A stretch of DNA of 64,000 bases from the NCBI GenBank assembly GCA_964615935.1, contig CAZTTG010000022.1, forward strand, positions 1 through 64,000, written 5' to 3'. Shown one piece after another: positions 17,809-26,639 of this stretch. Both the position numbers and the translations under genes were made by a program. How positions within the stretch are numbered: the stretch's first letter is position 1; the number at the start of each line of letters is the position of its first letter. Origin of the DNA: CAZTTG01 sp964615935. Lineage in GTDB: Bacteria; Planctomycetota; UBA1135; GCA-002686595. The notes under the pieces were generated by a model, which ran no database searches, was not told the DNA's origin, and saw nothing but the letters and a program-made list of their open reading frames with translations.

Positions 17809-19182
17809 TCACTGCGCGAGCCGGGGCAAGCCCAGCTCGTCGTAGTGGAAGTTGCGAAGGACGTGGTGGATCCGCCGGCCTGCGTTCCGCCACCAGCGGC
17901 GGGCGTTGCCGGCGACCTGGGCGGCTACATCGACCGAGGCTCCTCGGGCACGTAGTTCACGGAAGATCGTCCGGCCTCGTTTCCACTGCTTGAGTTGGAG
18001 CGCTCTGAGGCGCCGTCGGATCCACTTGTCGAGCTCGGAAAAGACGCTCGGCGTTGAGGCGAGCCTGAAGTAGTTCCGCCAGCCCGTCAGGTAGCTACGC
18101 AGTTCCCCGACGACGTGGGGCACACTTCGACCGCCCTGACGCCCTGTGATCTGCCGGACTCGGTCCTTCATCTTGCCGAGGACTTTCTTCGACACCCGCA
18201 GTCGCGCCTTCCTCCCAGGGCCGTCCCAGAAGGCGTACCCCAGGAAGTCACGCTTGATCGCGGGAGCCACCGCGCTCTTGGACTCGTTGATTCGCAGATG
18301 GAGCCGCGCGTACATCCGCCGCAGGTGTTCCAGCACCCGCTCGCCCGCACGCCGTGACCGGACGAAGACTCGTCCGTCATCGGCGTAGCGCACGAAGGCG
18401 TGGCCGCGCTTCTCCAGCTCCTTGTCCACTTCGTCCAGCAGCACGTTCGCCAGTAGCGGAGAGATGGGCCCACCTTGCGGGGTACCCTCCCAGCGCTCCA
18501 TATGCACTCCGTTCGCCATCACGCCGGATCGCAGGTAGCGACGGATCAGCCCCAGGACGCGTTTGTCCGCGATTCGCTTCGCAAGCTTCCCCATCAGCAC
18601 GTCGTGGTTCACGCGGTCGGAGAATCTCTCCAGATCCACGTCCACCACGATGCGACGGCCCTCCTGCACGTAGCGCTGCGCGACACGGATCGCTCCGTGC
18701 GCGTTGCGTCCGGGCCGAAAGCCGTAGCTGTGCTCCGAGAAGCTCGGATCGAACTGCGGCTGCAAGACCTGCAACAGGGCTTGCTGGATGAGGCGGTCGA
18801 GCACCGTCGGAATGCCGAGTTCTCGGACACCGCCGCCGCTCTTCGGGATCTCCTGTCGTTTCACCGGGCTGGGACGGTAGCTCCCGCCGAACAAGCTCGA
18901 CTTGATCTCCTCCCAGTGCTCCCAGAGGTACGGCAAGAGCTCCTCCACCGTCATCCCGTCCACGCCGGGACTGCCTCGGTTCTTCTTCACTCTCCGCAGA
19001 GCGGCCTGCATGTTCCGGCGCTCGAGCACCTTCTCCATCAGGCCGTCCGCTCCTGGACGCTCGGTTCCCTGGACCGCCGTCGGCGATTCGTCGCTCCGCG
19101 CTACTCTCGGGGTTTCACCCCTACCCTCCCACGGTAGCTCCAGTTGCCTGGACATCTGACGCTTTTCGCCTTCGAGGTTCAC
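17809..19182 (-). CDS. ltrA: Group II intron reverse transcriptase/maturase
   Basis: 457 residues. RT motifs are in order: GSPGVDGMT (70s), EIPKSGGGVRELGIPTVLDR (111-130), YGFRPGRNAHGA (153-164), catalytic Asp in VVDVDLERF (181/183), EGTPQGGPISPLLANV (232-247) and YADD (266-269). The maturase X domain (LGYAFW..., RSYLTGWRNYFRLA) covers about 310-435. There is no HNH endonuclease domain. Unusual points: YADD is followed by Gly-Arg where a Cys/Phe-Asn or hydrophobic pair is normal, and the usual FFDRVNHD reads FSDRVNHD. Activity is therefore uncertain, although the frame is intact. Confidence 0.93.
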   Translation of the reverse strand: MNLEGEKRQMSRQLELPWEGRGETPRVARSDESPTAVQGTERPGADGLMEKVLERRNMQAALRRVKKNRGSPGVDGMTVEELLPYLWEHWEEIKSSLFGGSYRPSPVKRQEIPKSGGGVRELGIPTVLDRLIQQALLQVLQPQFDPSFSEHSYGFRPGRNAHGAIRVAQRYVQEGRRIVVDVDLERFSDRVNHDVLMGKLAKRIADKRVLGLIRRYLRSGVMANGVHMERWEGTPQGGPISPLLANVLLDEVDKELEKRGHAFVRYADDGRVFVRSRRAGERVLEHLRRMYARLHLRINESKSAVAPAIKRDFLGYAFWDGPGRKARLRVSKKVLGKMKDRVRQITGRQGGRSVPHVVGELRSYLTGWRNYFRLASTPSVFSELDKWIRRRLRALQLKQWKRGRTIFRELRARGASVDVAAQVAGNARRWWRNAGRRIHHVLRNFHYDELGLPRLAQ

Positions 19183-19908
19183 GGTCGTCTCGTCCTTCTC
19201 TTCGTTCGGGCCTTCAGCGGCTCGCGCCGCTTACTACGCCCTCTGCTGACTTCTCGCTCCGCCATCCGGTGGCGTCACCCTTTCAGGCACAAGGCGAGAT
19301 CTCCCTGGGTAAGACAGTCGGCCTTCACCGCACAGCCGCCGGATCTACGCCGCCTCTCCTTGGCCGCAAGAGCTTCGCTGTTCATTGCCAGCTCGCCCTG
19401 ATCGGCTGCGCCTCGAATCCGGTTTCTGTACGTCGGCTCGCGGTTTCGTTTCACGATCCCTTCAGACGCTTCCTCGCGGTCACGCCCTTGCGCTTCCCTT
19501 CGGTCCCTGCGGCCAGGTCCCGGGAGGACTTCCACCTCCGAGTCGACTGTCATGCCAGGCGCACAATGAATGAGGAAGGGCGGGAGAAGCTCCGCCCTTC
19601 CTCGAGTCCTTCCCGGTCTCCTCCCTCACGCCTCCCCCCTCTTCGGGCCTCCAGCGCGGAAGGACGGTGGTTGGACGGTGCGTCCCGCCCCTCGGTCAGG
19701 TGGGCCCAACCATACTCCTGGGGACCCCCTCCTGGCTAGGACGTTTCTAGCTTGAAAAGCGCCCATAACCCGTTGCTGAAAGCCGGGTTGAGTCGGCCGC
19801 CCGCTCGCGACCGGGTGGTTTCTGACCCCTTCCGCCGGAGCCGGGTGGACCGAGCGGTCCGCATCCCCGGCCTTGTGGGGCCCTGGCGCGCTCACCACAA
19901 TCGGCGCC

Positions 19909-20508
19909 ATGACGAGCCCCGATCCCGTTCGCGCCTCCTTCGAGGAGGCCGCCGCCACCCTCCAGGCCTTCCTCGAGGACCCCGAGGCCCTGGACGGGGT
20001 GCAGCGCTTCGTCCTGGCCGCGGCGCGCACCCTGCGCTCGGGGGGATTGCTGCTCTCGTGCGGCAACGGCGGCTCCATGTGCGACGCCATGCACTTCGCC
20101 GAGGAATGGACCGGTCGGTTCCGCAGCGACCGCCGCGCCCTGCCGGCCCTGGCCATGTCCGATCCGAGCCAGCTCACCTGCATCTCCAACGACTTCGGCT
20201 TCGACGAGGTCTTCGCCCGCCAGGTCGAGGCCCACGGCCGCTCCGGGGACCTCCTGGTGGCGATCTCGACCAGCGGCGACTCGCCCAACGTGCTGCGCGC
20301 CTGCGAGGCGGCGCGGGAGAACGGGCTGACCACGGTGGGGCTCCTGGGCAAGGGGGGCGGGGCGCTCGCGGAGCAGGTCGACATCCCCATCGTCGTGCCC
20401 CGCGCCACCACCTCGGACCGGATCCAGGAGATCCACATCAAGGTCCTGCACATCGCCATCGAGGCGGTGGAGAGGGAGATGTTCCCGGAGAACTACCGGG
20501 ACGCCTGA
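19909..20508 (+). CDS. gmhA: Sedoheptulose 7-phosphate isomerase (GmhA/LpcA, SIS domain)
   Basis: 199 residues from the ATG at 19909, which fits the family better than the in-frame upstream ATG at 19873. SIS-domain features: LLSCGNGGSMCDAMHFAEE with the phosphosugar loop, STSGDSPNVLRA, and a C-terminal helix IQEIHIKVLHIAIEAVE carrying the conserved Glu and His of the active site. It makes D-glycero-heptose 7-phosphate, the first step toward ADP-heptose for LPS core. A terminator-like hairpin follows. Confidence 0.93.
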   Translation: MTSPDPVRASFEEAAATLQAFLEDPEALDGVQRFVLAAARTLRSGGLLLSCGNGGSMCDAMHFAEEWTGRFRSDRRALPALAMSDPSQLTCISNDFGFDEVFARQVEAHGRSGDLLVAISTSGDSPNVLRACEAARENGLTTVGLLGKGGGALAEQVDIPIVVPRATTSDRIQEIHIKVLHIAIEAVEREMFPENYRDA

Positions 20509-20570
20509 GGCGGCCAAAGAAATCCAAGATCCCCGTCCATCTGGCTCCGGGGGGGTCACTGGGGAGAAGA

Positions 20571-20597
20571 GCCCGGGCGAGGTGCCCGGGCCTCTTT
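20571..20597 (+). terminator. Rho-independent-type terminator after gmhA
   Basis: GCCCGGGC at 20571-20578 pairs with GCCCGGGC at 20584-20591 around GAGGT, with AGA/CTCT extension and a short T-run (20595-20597). Confidence 0.7.
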
Positions 20598-20622
20598 ACC
20601 AAACCCACACCCCTCCCAATCC

Positions 20623-22380
20623 ATGAGCCCTTCCCCCCGAAAGCCGGCGATCCGCCGCCTCGCACTCCTTGCCCTCGCCTCCGCCGGCCTCGGAATCCCG
20701 GCCAGCGCCCAGGCGACCTTCTCCATCGACTGGCACAGCGTGACGGTCGGCGCGCCCGAAGGCTGCAGCCTCACGCCGATCACCGAAGGTGACATCCTCA
20801 CGCCACTCGCCGGCGCCGCGGCCTTCGGCCCGCTGGGCGCCCCGTGCATCGCCATCGACGGCGGCGCCACCGGGATCGGCATGATGGGCTTCTTCACCTG
20901 CGTCGGCCACCCGGGCGGCACGCCCTGCCGCGTCGAGCTGGACGCCCTCTCCTACGGGAACGACGCGCGCATGGAGAGCGCCGCCGGCAGCCTGGGCATC
21001 TACCTCTTCTCCACCGACGAGTACGCGGTGGGCGGGGTCCCCCCGATCCTGGTGCCGAGCCTCGCCACCGAGGCGCCCGTGGGCGATTCCTCGACGGACA
21101 TCTGGCGCAGCGGCTCGGGGCTCCCGCCGGGGCCCCACGCGCCCTTCGCCTCGCCGGTGGGCCACATCGGCCTGTTCGACGGCGACGGCCTCCTGAGCGG
21201 CAGCGCGGAGGTCTACCCGGGCCTCGGCCTGGTCGAGCCCAACTTCCCCATCGTCCCCAACGTCGGCGACAACCTGGACGCCTTCGACCTCGACGAGACC
21301 TTCAGCGGCAGCGCCTTCCCGGCCACGGGCGTCTTCTACTCCCTCGACGCGGCCTACGTCGATCCCCTCACGGGTCAGATCAACGTGGGGACGGGGCTCG
21401 GGAACCTCGCCTCCGGCGCGGACGTGCTCATCAGCATCGCCCCCGGCGGCCCGCCGGCCATCTGGGCGCCGGCCGGGCTTCTCGGCCTGAGCCTGACCGG
21501 CATCGAGGACGACATCGACGCCCTGGCGGTCTGGGAGAACGGCACGGGCGCCTTCGAGCCCTCGCAGGTGCCCTACGACTGGACGGTCGTCGGCGGCCCC
21601 GACATGGTGCTCTTCTCGGTGCGCCGCGGCTCGCCGGTGGTCGGCCTGCCCGACTCCATCTTCGGCATCCCGATCTGCGAGGGCGACATCCTCACCACCC
21701 CCCTGCCGACCGGCTCCGGCGGCGTCTCGCCCTTCCCCGGCATCTTCTGCGCCGCCGAGAACCTCGGCCTCGCCACCTCGCGCGTCCCGGGCGGCTTCTC
21801 GGACGACGTCAACGCCCTCGACACCCTGGCCTCGTCGACGCCCGACTGCAACGGCAACGGCATCCCCGACTCCATCGACGTCTCCTCGGGCGCCTCCACC
21901 GACCTCAACACCAACGGCATCCCGGATGAGTGCGAGATCGTCGGCGGCCCCGCCTGCTTCTGCCCGCCCATCTGGGCTCCCTGCAGCAATCCCGATCCCA
22001 CGGCGGGCTGCCAGAACTCCACCGGCGTCGGCGGACTGCTGGGCGCCACGGGCACGAGCAGCGTGTTTCTCGACGACCTGGTCCTGAACGCCACCCAGCT
22101 CCCCACGACCGTCCCGGCCATCTTCTTCGGCGGCACCTTCGCCGTCTCCCTGCCCTTCGGCGATGGCCGGCGCTGCGCGGGCGGCAACATCCGGCGCATC
22201 ACTCCGGTCATGCTCACCAGCTCGCTGGGCACCCTGAGCACCGGTCCCGGCATCGCCACGGCCAACGGCATCGTGCCCTTCGAGTCCTGGATCTTCCAGT
22301 GCTGGTACCGCGATCCCAGCGGCCCCTGCGGCAACGGCTACAACCTCACCAACAGCTACGACGTGACCTTCACGCCGTGA
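20623..22380 (+). CDS. Secreted planctomycete-type protein with calcium-loop repeat and C-terminal surface domain
   Basis: 585 residues with a Sec signal peptide (about 1-30, cut near SAQA). The body has three segments built around EGDIL and D-x-x-[DN]-A-[LF] (DNLDAFDLDE, DDIDALAVWE, DDVNALDTL), suggesting internal duplication. Then comes a tandem EF-hand-like pair near 410-440 (DCNGNGIPDSIDV, LNTNGIPDECE), as in planctomycete type-I-dockerin-like proteins. Finally a Cys-containing domain ends FQCWYRDPSGPCGNGYNLTNS. This tail recurs, from memory, in many secreted proteins of Saltatorellus/Poly30-like planctomycetes. Probably anchored or secreted at the cell surface; no enzymatic motif seen. 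Confidence 0.85.
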   Translation: MSPSPRKPAIRRLALLALASAGLGIPASAQATFSIDWHSVTVGAPEGCSLTPITEGDILTPLAGAAAFGPLGAPCIAIDGGATGIGMMGFFTCVGHPGGTPCRVELDALSYGNDARMESAAGSLGIYLFSTDEYAVGGVPPILVPSLATEAPVGDSSTDIWRSGSGLPPGPHAPFASPVGHIGLFDGDGLLSGSAEVYPGLGLVEPNFPIVPNVGDNLDAFDLDETFSGSAFPATGVFYSLDAAYVDPLTGQINVGTGLGNLASGADVLISIAPGGPPAIWAPAGLLGLSLTGIEDDIDALAVWENGTGAFEPSQVPYDWTVVGGPDMVLFSVRRGSPVVGLPDSIFGIPICEGDILTTPLPTGSGGVSPFPGIFCAAENLGLATSRVPGGFSDDVNALDTLASSTPDCNGNGIPDSIDVSSGASTDLNTNGIPDECEIVGGPACFCPPIWAPCSNPDPTAGCQNSTGVGGLLGATGTSSVFLDDLVLNATQLPTTVPAIFFGGTFAVSLPFGDGRRCAGGNIRRITPVMLTSSLGTLSTGPGIATANGIVPFESWIFQCWYRDPSGPCGNGYNLTNSYDVTFTP

Positions 22381-22396
22381 TCTGGTGATCGGGAGC

Positions 22397-22434
22397 GGCC
22401 CCCGGCGGACTCAGGGTCCGGCGGGGGCCATTTT
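22397..22434 (+). terminator. Strong hairpin terminator after the secreted protein gene
   Basis: GGCCCCCGGCGGAC (22397-22410) pairs with GTCCGGCGGGGGCC (22416-22429) at 13 of 14 positions around TCAGG, followed by ATTTT. It lies between converging genes and ends + strand transcription. Confidence 0.85.
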
Positions 22435-22458
22435 CGTGCTCTCGGATCGGGCGGCCCG

Positions 22459-24381
22459 CTACTTCAGGACGAACAGCTCGATGGCCATGACGGCGATGCC
22501 CATGAGCGCCGCTCCGGCGACGATGCCGGCGCAGATCGAGTCCTGGTTCTTCACGAAGACCCGGTTCATCCTGTGCTCCTCGTCGGAGTAGCGCCGCCCC
22601 AGGAGCCAGAAGACGAAGGCGCCGAAGGCCATGGCCAGGCAGGTCGAGAAGGGGATCACGAAGGCCAGGCCGATGCCGATCGCGGAGACGAAGAGCCGGC
22701 CCTTGGTGACGATCCGGACGACCTCCATCAGGATGCCCACGATGGCCCCGATCGCGGCGGCCCACACGGCCGTGGTGGGGAGCTGGTCCAGCCCCTGGGT
22801 CAGGAGCTCGGCGACCGCCTTCCAGATCGCCGCCGCCGGCATCGGGTACTGATCCGAGACGAGATTGTCCGGGTCGCCGCGCAGGAAGAGCGGGTAGAAG
22901 ACCAGCACCGAGGTGATCGCCCCGGAGATGGCGCCCAGGCTGTGACCCAGCGCCTGCAGCCGCGGCTTGCCGCCCAGCATGTAGCCGGGCTTGATGTTCA
23001 TGATCAGGTTGGAGGAGTTGCTGGCCACCTCGCCGGTGATGCCGGCGGTCATCAGGTTGGTCTTGATGTTGCCGGGGGCCAGCACGCCGAAGGTGAGCTG
23101 GGTCAGCTTGCCCAGCGCGCCCGTGGGCGTGATGGAGGTCAGCGCGGTGGAGTTGACGCCGATCAGCGTGAAGACGAAGACCAGCGGCACCGCCAGGATG
23201 CCCATGAGGATCGAGACGTCGAAGTACCAGTGAGCCATGAGGACCGTCAGCAGGCCGACGATCGGGATCCCGATCGCGAAGACCTTCATGGGCAGCTCGA
23301 TGTCGCGCAGGCAGTCCTCCTCCTCGCTCGGGCGGCCGCCGAAGATGCCCTTGAAGGCGCTGATCAGCAGCGCCGGCTTGGAGAAGAAGGAGAAGAGCGA
23401 GGCGGTCGTCATCATGGCCACGCCCCCCCACAGCGCCCACTTGGTGATCTGCCGGAAGCCGTAGGTGGCCACGCCGTCCGTGATCACGGCCTCGATGTCC
23501 CCGTGGTTGATGATGATCGGGGCGAGGATGCAGTAGTTGACCGTCGCGCCGACCATCAGCGAGGCCCCCGTGCGGATGCCCATCAGGCCCCCGGCGCCGA
23601 TCATGGCGATGTCGAGCCGGGGGCGCACGGTGAGCTCCCTGAGCGGGATCCCGCCGATCGCGGCCTGGAACCCGAGCCTCGAGCTCAGCGTGTAGATCCA
23701 CCCGTCCAGGTACTCGGGGATCGACAGGATCTTGAGGTAGATCGCCTCCATGATCTTGTGCGACTGAGCCAGCTGGAGCACGGCGGCGGTGGCCGCGGAG
23801 TACAGGAGCAGCCGCGCGGTCAGCGCCCCCTCCCGAGCGTCCGTTCCGCTGTGCAGCGTGTCCATGACCACGCCGGCCGCCCGGCCCTCGGGGAAGGGGT
23901 GCTGCTCGACGTTGATGAAGCGCCGCTTCAGGGGAAAGGCGAAGAGCACGCCCAGGATGGCCAGCAGGAACAGCCAGGTCGCCGTCTGCCACCAGGGGAT
24001 GATCGTGCCGGTCACGAGCATGTAGGCCGCCAGGCTCGAGATCAACGGCGCGGTCATGTAGCCCGCGGAGCAGGCGATCGACTGCACGATGTTGTTCTCG
24101 AGTACGTGGTAGCTCTCGACCAGTCCCACCCGGATCAGGAGGCGGAAGGCCACGAAGGCCAGGATGACCGAGGTGATCCCCACGCCGAGCGTCCAGCCGG
24201 TCTTGGCGCCCACGTACAGGTTCGTGATGGAGAGGAAGGAGCCCAGCAGAAACCCGCACAGCCCGGCGCGGAGGGTGAACTGCGGGACGTCGCCCTGGAA
24301 GACCTCGGTCAGCCACCAGCGGTCCTTCTCGGCGGCGGACATCGATTGAACCTGCTCGGGGGTCAGCTGCTTCAGCGTCAT
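22459..24381 (-). CDS. OPT family oligopeptide/metal-chelate transporter
   Basis: 640 residues from the ATG at 24381, selected because AAGGAGG lies ahead of it (the frame opens further upstream). About 14-16 hydrophobic helices. The N-terminal QFTLRAGLCGFLLGSFLSITNLYVGAKTGW segment matches the OPT opening; EQHPFPEGRAAG and GAGGLMGIRTGASLM are further family marks. OPT carriers import short peptides or siderophore/metal complexes with protons; the substrate is not readable here. Divergent from the sulfatase gene, with 70 bp between start codons. Confidence 0.9.
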   Translation of the reverse strand: MTLKQLTPEQVQSMSAAEKDRWWLTEVFQGDVPQFTLRAGLCGFLLGSFLSITNLYVGAKTGWTLGVGITSVILAFVAFRLLIRVGLVESYHVLENNIVQSIACSAGYMTAPLISSLAAYMLVTGTIIPWWQTATWLFLLAILGVLFAFPLKRRFINVEQHPFPEGRAAGVVMDTLHSGTDAREGALTARLLLYSAATAAVLQLAQSHKIMEAIYLKILSIPEYLDGWIYTLSSRLGFQAAIGGIPLRELTVRPRLDIAMIGAGGLMGIRTGASLMVGATVNYCILAPIIINHGDIEAVITDGVATYGFRQITKWALWGGVAMMTTASLFSFFSKPALLISAFKGIFGGRPSEEEDCLRDIELPMKVFAIGIPIVGLLTVLMAHWYFDVSILMGILAVPLVFVFTLIGVNSTALTSITPTGALGKLTQLTFGVLAPGNIKTNLMTAGITGEVASNSSNLIMNIKPGYMLGGKPRLQALGHSLGAISGAITSVLVFYPLFLRGDPDNLVSDQYPMPAAAIWKAVAELLTQGLDQLPTTAVWAAAIGAIVGILMEVVRIVTKGRLFVSAIGIGLAFVIPFSTCLAMAFGAFVFWLLGRRYSDEEHRMNRVFVKNQDSICAGIVAGAALMGIAVMAIELFVLK

Positions 24382-24451
24382 AGAGCCTCCTTGTCGCTCA
24401 CGCCCGCCGGTCGGGCATGCGCAGATGGTACGCAGCCCGTATCCTCTGCGC

Positions 24452-26551
24452 ATGCCGAAACTCATTCCTCACGCCTGTCTGGCCGTGGCGGTCGCCTTGC
24501 CGGGGTGCTCGATCCCGACGCGCGCCGCCGAGCGCCCCAACATCGTCTTCATCTTCGCCGACGATCACGCGGCGCACGCCGTCGGGGCCTACGGATCGGC
24601 CATCAACGAGACGCCCAACATCGACCGGTTGGCGGAGGAGGGCGTGCGCTTCGACGCCTGCTTCTGCACCAACTCCATCTGCGCGCCGAGCCGCGCGGTC
24701 ATCCTCACCGGGAAGCACTCGCACCGGAACGGCGTGCCCACCAACCGGGAGAGCTTCGACGGGACGCAGCCGACCTTTCCCAAGCTCCTGCGCGCCGCCG
24801 GATACCAGACGGCCCTCATCGGCAAGTGGCACCTGAAGTCGGATCCGACGGGCTTCGACCACTGGGAGGTGCTGCTGGGGCAGGGGCCCTACTACAACCC
24901 ACCGCTGAAGACCGCCGGGGGGACGGCCGCCCACGAGGGCTACACCACCGATGTCCTCACCGACCGAGCGCTCGAGTGGCTCAGGTCGGGGCGCGACCCG
25001 GAGAGGCCCTTCGTCCTGATGTTCCAGCACAAGGCGCCCCACCGGAACTGGATGCCGGACCCGGCCCACTTCCACCTGTACGACGGCGAGGAGGTGCCCG
25101 AGCCGGCGACGCTCTTCGACGACCGCGAGGGGAGGAGCTCCGGGGCCAGGACCCAGCGGCTCACCGTCGCCCGGCACATGACGGGCATGTACGACCTGAA
25201 GCTGGACCGGCCCTTCGAGCACTTCGGGTACGACTGGGAGAGCGGCTACCTCTCGAGGCTGACGGCCGCGCAGCGCGAGGCCTGGGACGCGTTCTATGCC
25301 CCGCGCAACGCCGCCTTCCGGGAGGCCCGCGAGGCCGGCGAGATAGAGGGCGACGACCTCGTCCGGTTCATGTACCAGCGCTACATCAAGGACTACCTGC
25401 GAGTGATCGCCTCGGTCGACGACAGCCTCGGACGGGTCCTCGACCACCTCGACCAGAGCGGTCTGGCCGAGAACACGGTCGTCGTCTACACCTCGGACCA
25501 GGGCTTCTTCCTGGGCGACCACGGCTGGTACGACAAGCGCTGGATGTACGAGGAATCGCTGCGGATGCCGCTGGTCGCTCGCTGGCCCGCGGGGATCGAA
25601 GCCGGCTCCGTCCGCGGGGAGATGGTGCAGAACCTCGACTTCGCCCCGACCTTCCTCGACCTGGCCGGAGCCACGATCCCCGCCGAGATGCAGGATCGCT
25701 CGCTGGTCCCCCTGATGCGGGGCGAGGCGGTCGACGACTGGCGCGAGTCGATCTACTACCACTACTACGAGCAGCCCTCCGACCACAACGTGCCCAAGCA
25801 CTTCGGGGTGCGCACGCCCCGCCACAAGCTGGTCCGCTACTACGAGATCGACGAGTGGGAGCTCTTCGACCTCCAGCGGGATCCGGACGAGCTGCGCAGC
25901 GTGCACGGGGAGCCCGCCTACGCGGACGTCCGCAGGGTGCTCGAGGCGGAGCTCGCGAGGCTGCAGGAGCTCTACGGCGACACGGACCCCACCGCGCCGA
26001 TCGGCGACAGGGTGCAGGCCGATCTGCTCGAGCGGGCGTCCGGATTCGGGCTGCGCGAGGTGCTGCGGCTCGCCGAGCCGGACGGGCTCACCCGCACGGA
26101 CCTGGACCCCACCGCCATGGCGGTGCACGTCGGCGCCTGGGTCACCCCGCGATCGGGTGAGGGCGTCGTCCTGGCCCAGGGGGGCGCGACCACCGGCTAC
26201 AGCCTGTACCTGCGCGGCGGGAAGCCCTGTTTCGCCGTGCGTGAGGGGGGCGCCGTGGTCGAGATGATGGCCCCCGAGGAACTCGAGATCGGGAGGAGGG
26301 TCCACCTGATCGGATCCCTCGACCACGTGGGCTACGCGCACGTCTACGTCGACGGCGTGCACCAGGGCTCGGTCTCGGCCAGGATCCTCTCCTCGAAGCC
26401 GGCCGAAGGCTTGACGATCGGCCGGGACGAGGGCTCCAGCGTCGGCCATTACGAGGGCGACGCGCCCTTCGATGGCGAGCTGAGGGACGTCCGCGTCCAC
26501 TTCGGCGTCATTGCGGTCGCGGACATCGATCGCTGGATCGATGGCTCGTGA
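24452..26551 (+). CDS. Secreted type I sulfatase with C-terminal LamG-like domain
   Basis: 699 residues from the ATG at 24452. N-terminal signal with a lipobox-like LPGC (about 17-20). The arylsulfatase fold begins RPNIVFIFADDH (metal-binding Asp pair). The formylglycine signature is CAPSR (Cys77), followed by GKHSHRNG and later YTSDQGFFLGDHGWYDKR. Residues from about 510 on are beta-rich (VHVGAWVTPRSGEGVVLAQGG... to VHFGV), like a LamG/concanavalin lectin module that may bind polysaccharide. It would hydrolyse sulfate esters of algal glycans outside the cytoplasm and needs formylglycine maturation. The exact substrate is not predictable. Confidence 0.9.
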   Translation: MPKLIPHACLAVAVALPGCSIPTRAAERPNIVFIFADDHAAHAVGAYGSAINETPNIDRLAEEGVRFDACFCTNSICAPSRAVILTGKHSHRNGVPTNRESFDGTQPTFPKLLRAAGYQTALIGKWHLKSDPTGFDHWEVLLGQGPYYNPPLKTAGGTAAHEGYTTDVLTDRALEWLRSGRDPERPFVLMFQHKAPHRNWMPDPAHFHLYDGEEVPEPATLFDDREGRSSGARTQRLTVARHMTGMYDLKLDRPFEHFGYDWESGYLSRLTAAQREAWDAFYAPRNAAFREAREAGEIEGDDLVRFMYQRYIKDYLRVIASVDDSLGRVLDHLDQSGLAENTVVVYTSDQGFFLGDHGWYDKRWMYEESLRMPLVARWPAGIEAGSVRGEMVQNLDFAPTFLDLAGATIPAEMQDRSLVPLMRGEAVDDWRESIYYHYYEQPSDHNVPKHFGVRTPRHKLVRYYEIDEWELFDLQRDPDELRSVHGEPAYADVRRVLEAELARLQELYGDTDPTAPIGDRVQADLLERASGFGLREVLRLAEPDGLTRTDLDPTAMAVHVGAWVTPRSGEGVVLAQGGATTGYSLYLRGGKPCFAVREGGAVVEMMAPEELEIGRRVHLIGSLDHVGYAHVYVDGVHQGSVSARILSSKPAEGLTIGRDEGSSVGHYEGDAPFDGELRDVRVHFGVIAVADIDRWIDGS

Positions 26552-26639
26552 CGGTTCCCGGTCGTGGGAGTCGCGTCGCGCTCATCGACCCATCCCTCCC
26601 GGTGGGCTGCGGCGGTCGGGAAGGTAGCGACGAGCCGCC

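Larger units (their letters stand above)
17715..19764 (-). mobile_element. Group II intron with maturase/reverse transcriptase
   Basis: About 2.05 kb on the minus strand. The 5' end is placed near 19764, where minus-strand GGGCGCTTTTCAAGCTAGAA begins the ribozyme. The 3' end is near 17715, where the minus strand reads CTATCCCGAT after domain VI. The RT gene fills 17809-19182. About 580 nt of structured non-coding RNA (domains I-IV) lie upstream of the RT, accounting for the ORF-less stretch 19183-19764. Boundaries are from pattern recall and may be off by several bases. The minus-strand 5' exon side carries an AACCCG/CGGGTT inverted repeat (19768-19790), as expected if the intron inserts beside stem-loops. 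Confidence 0.75.
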
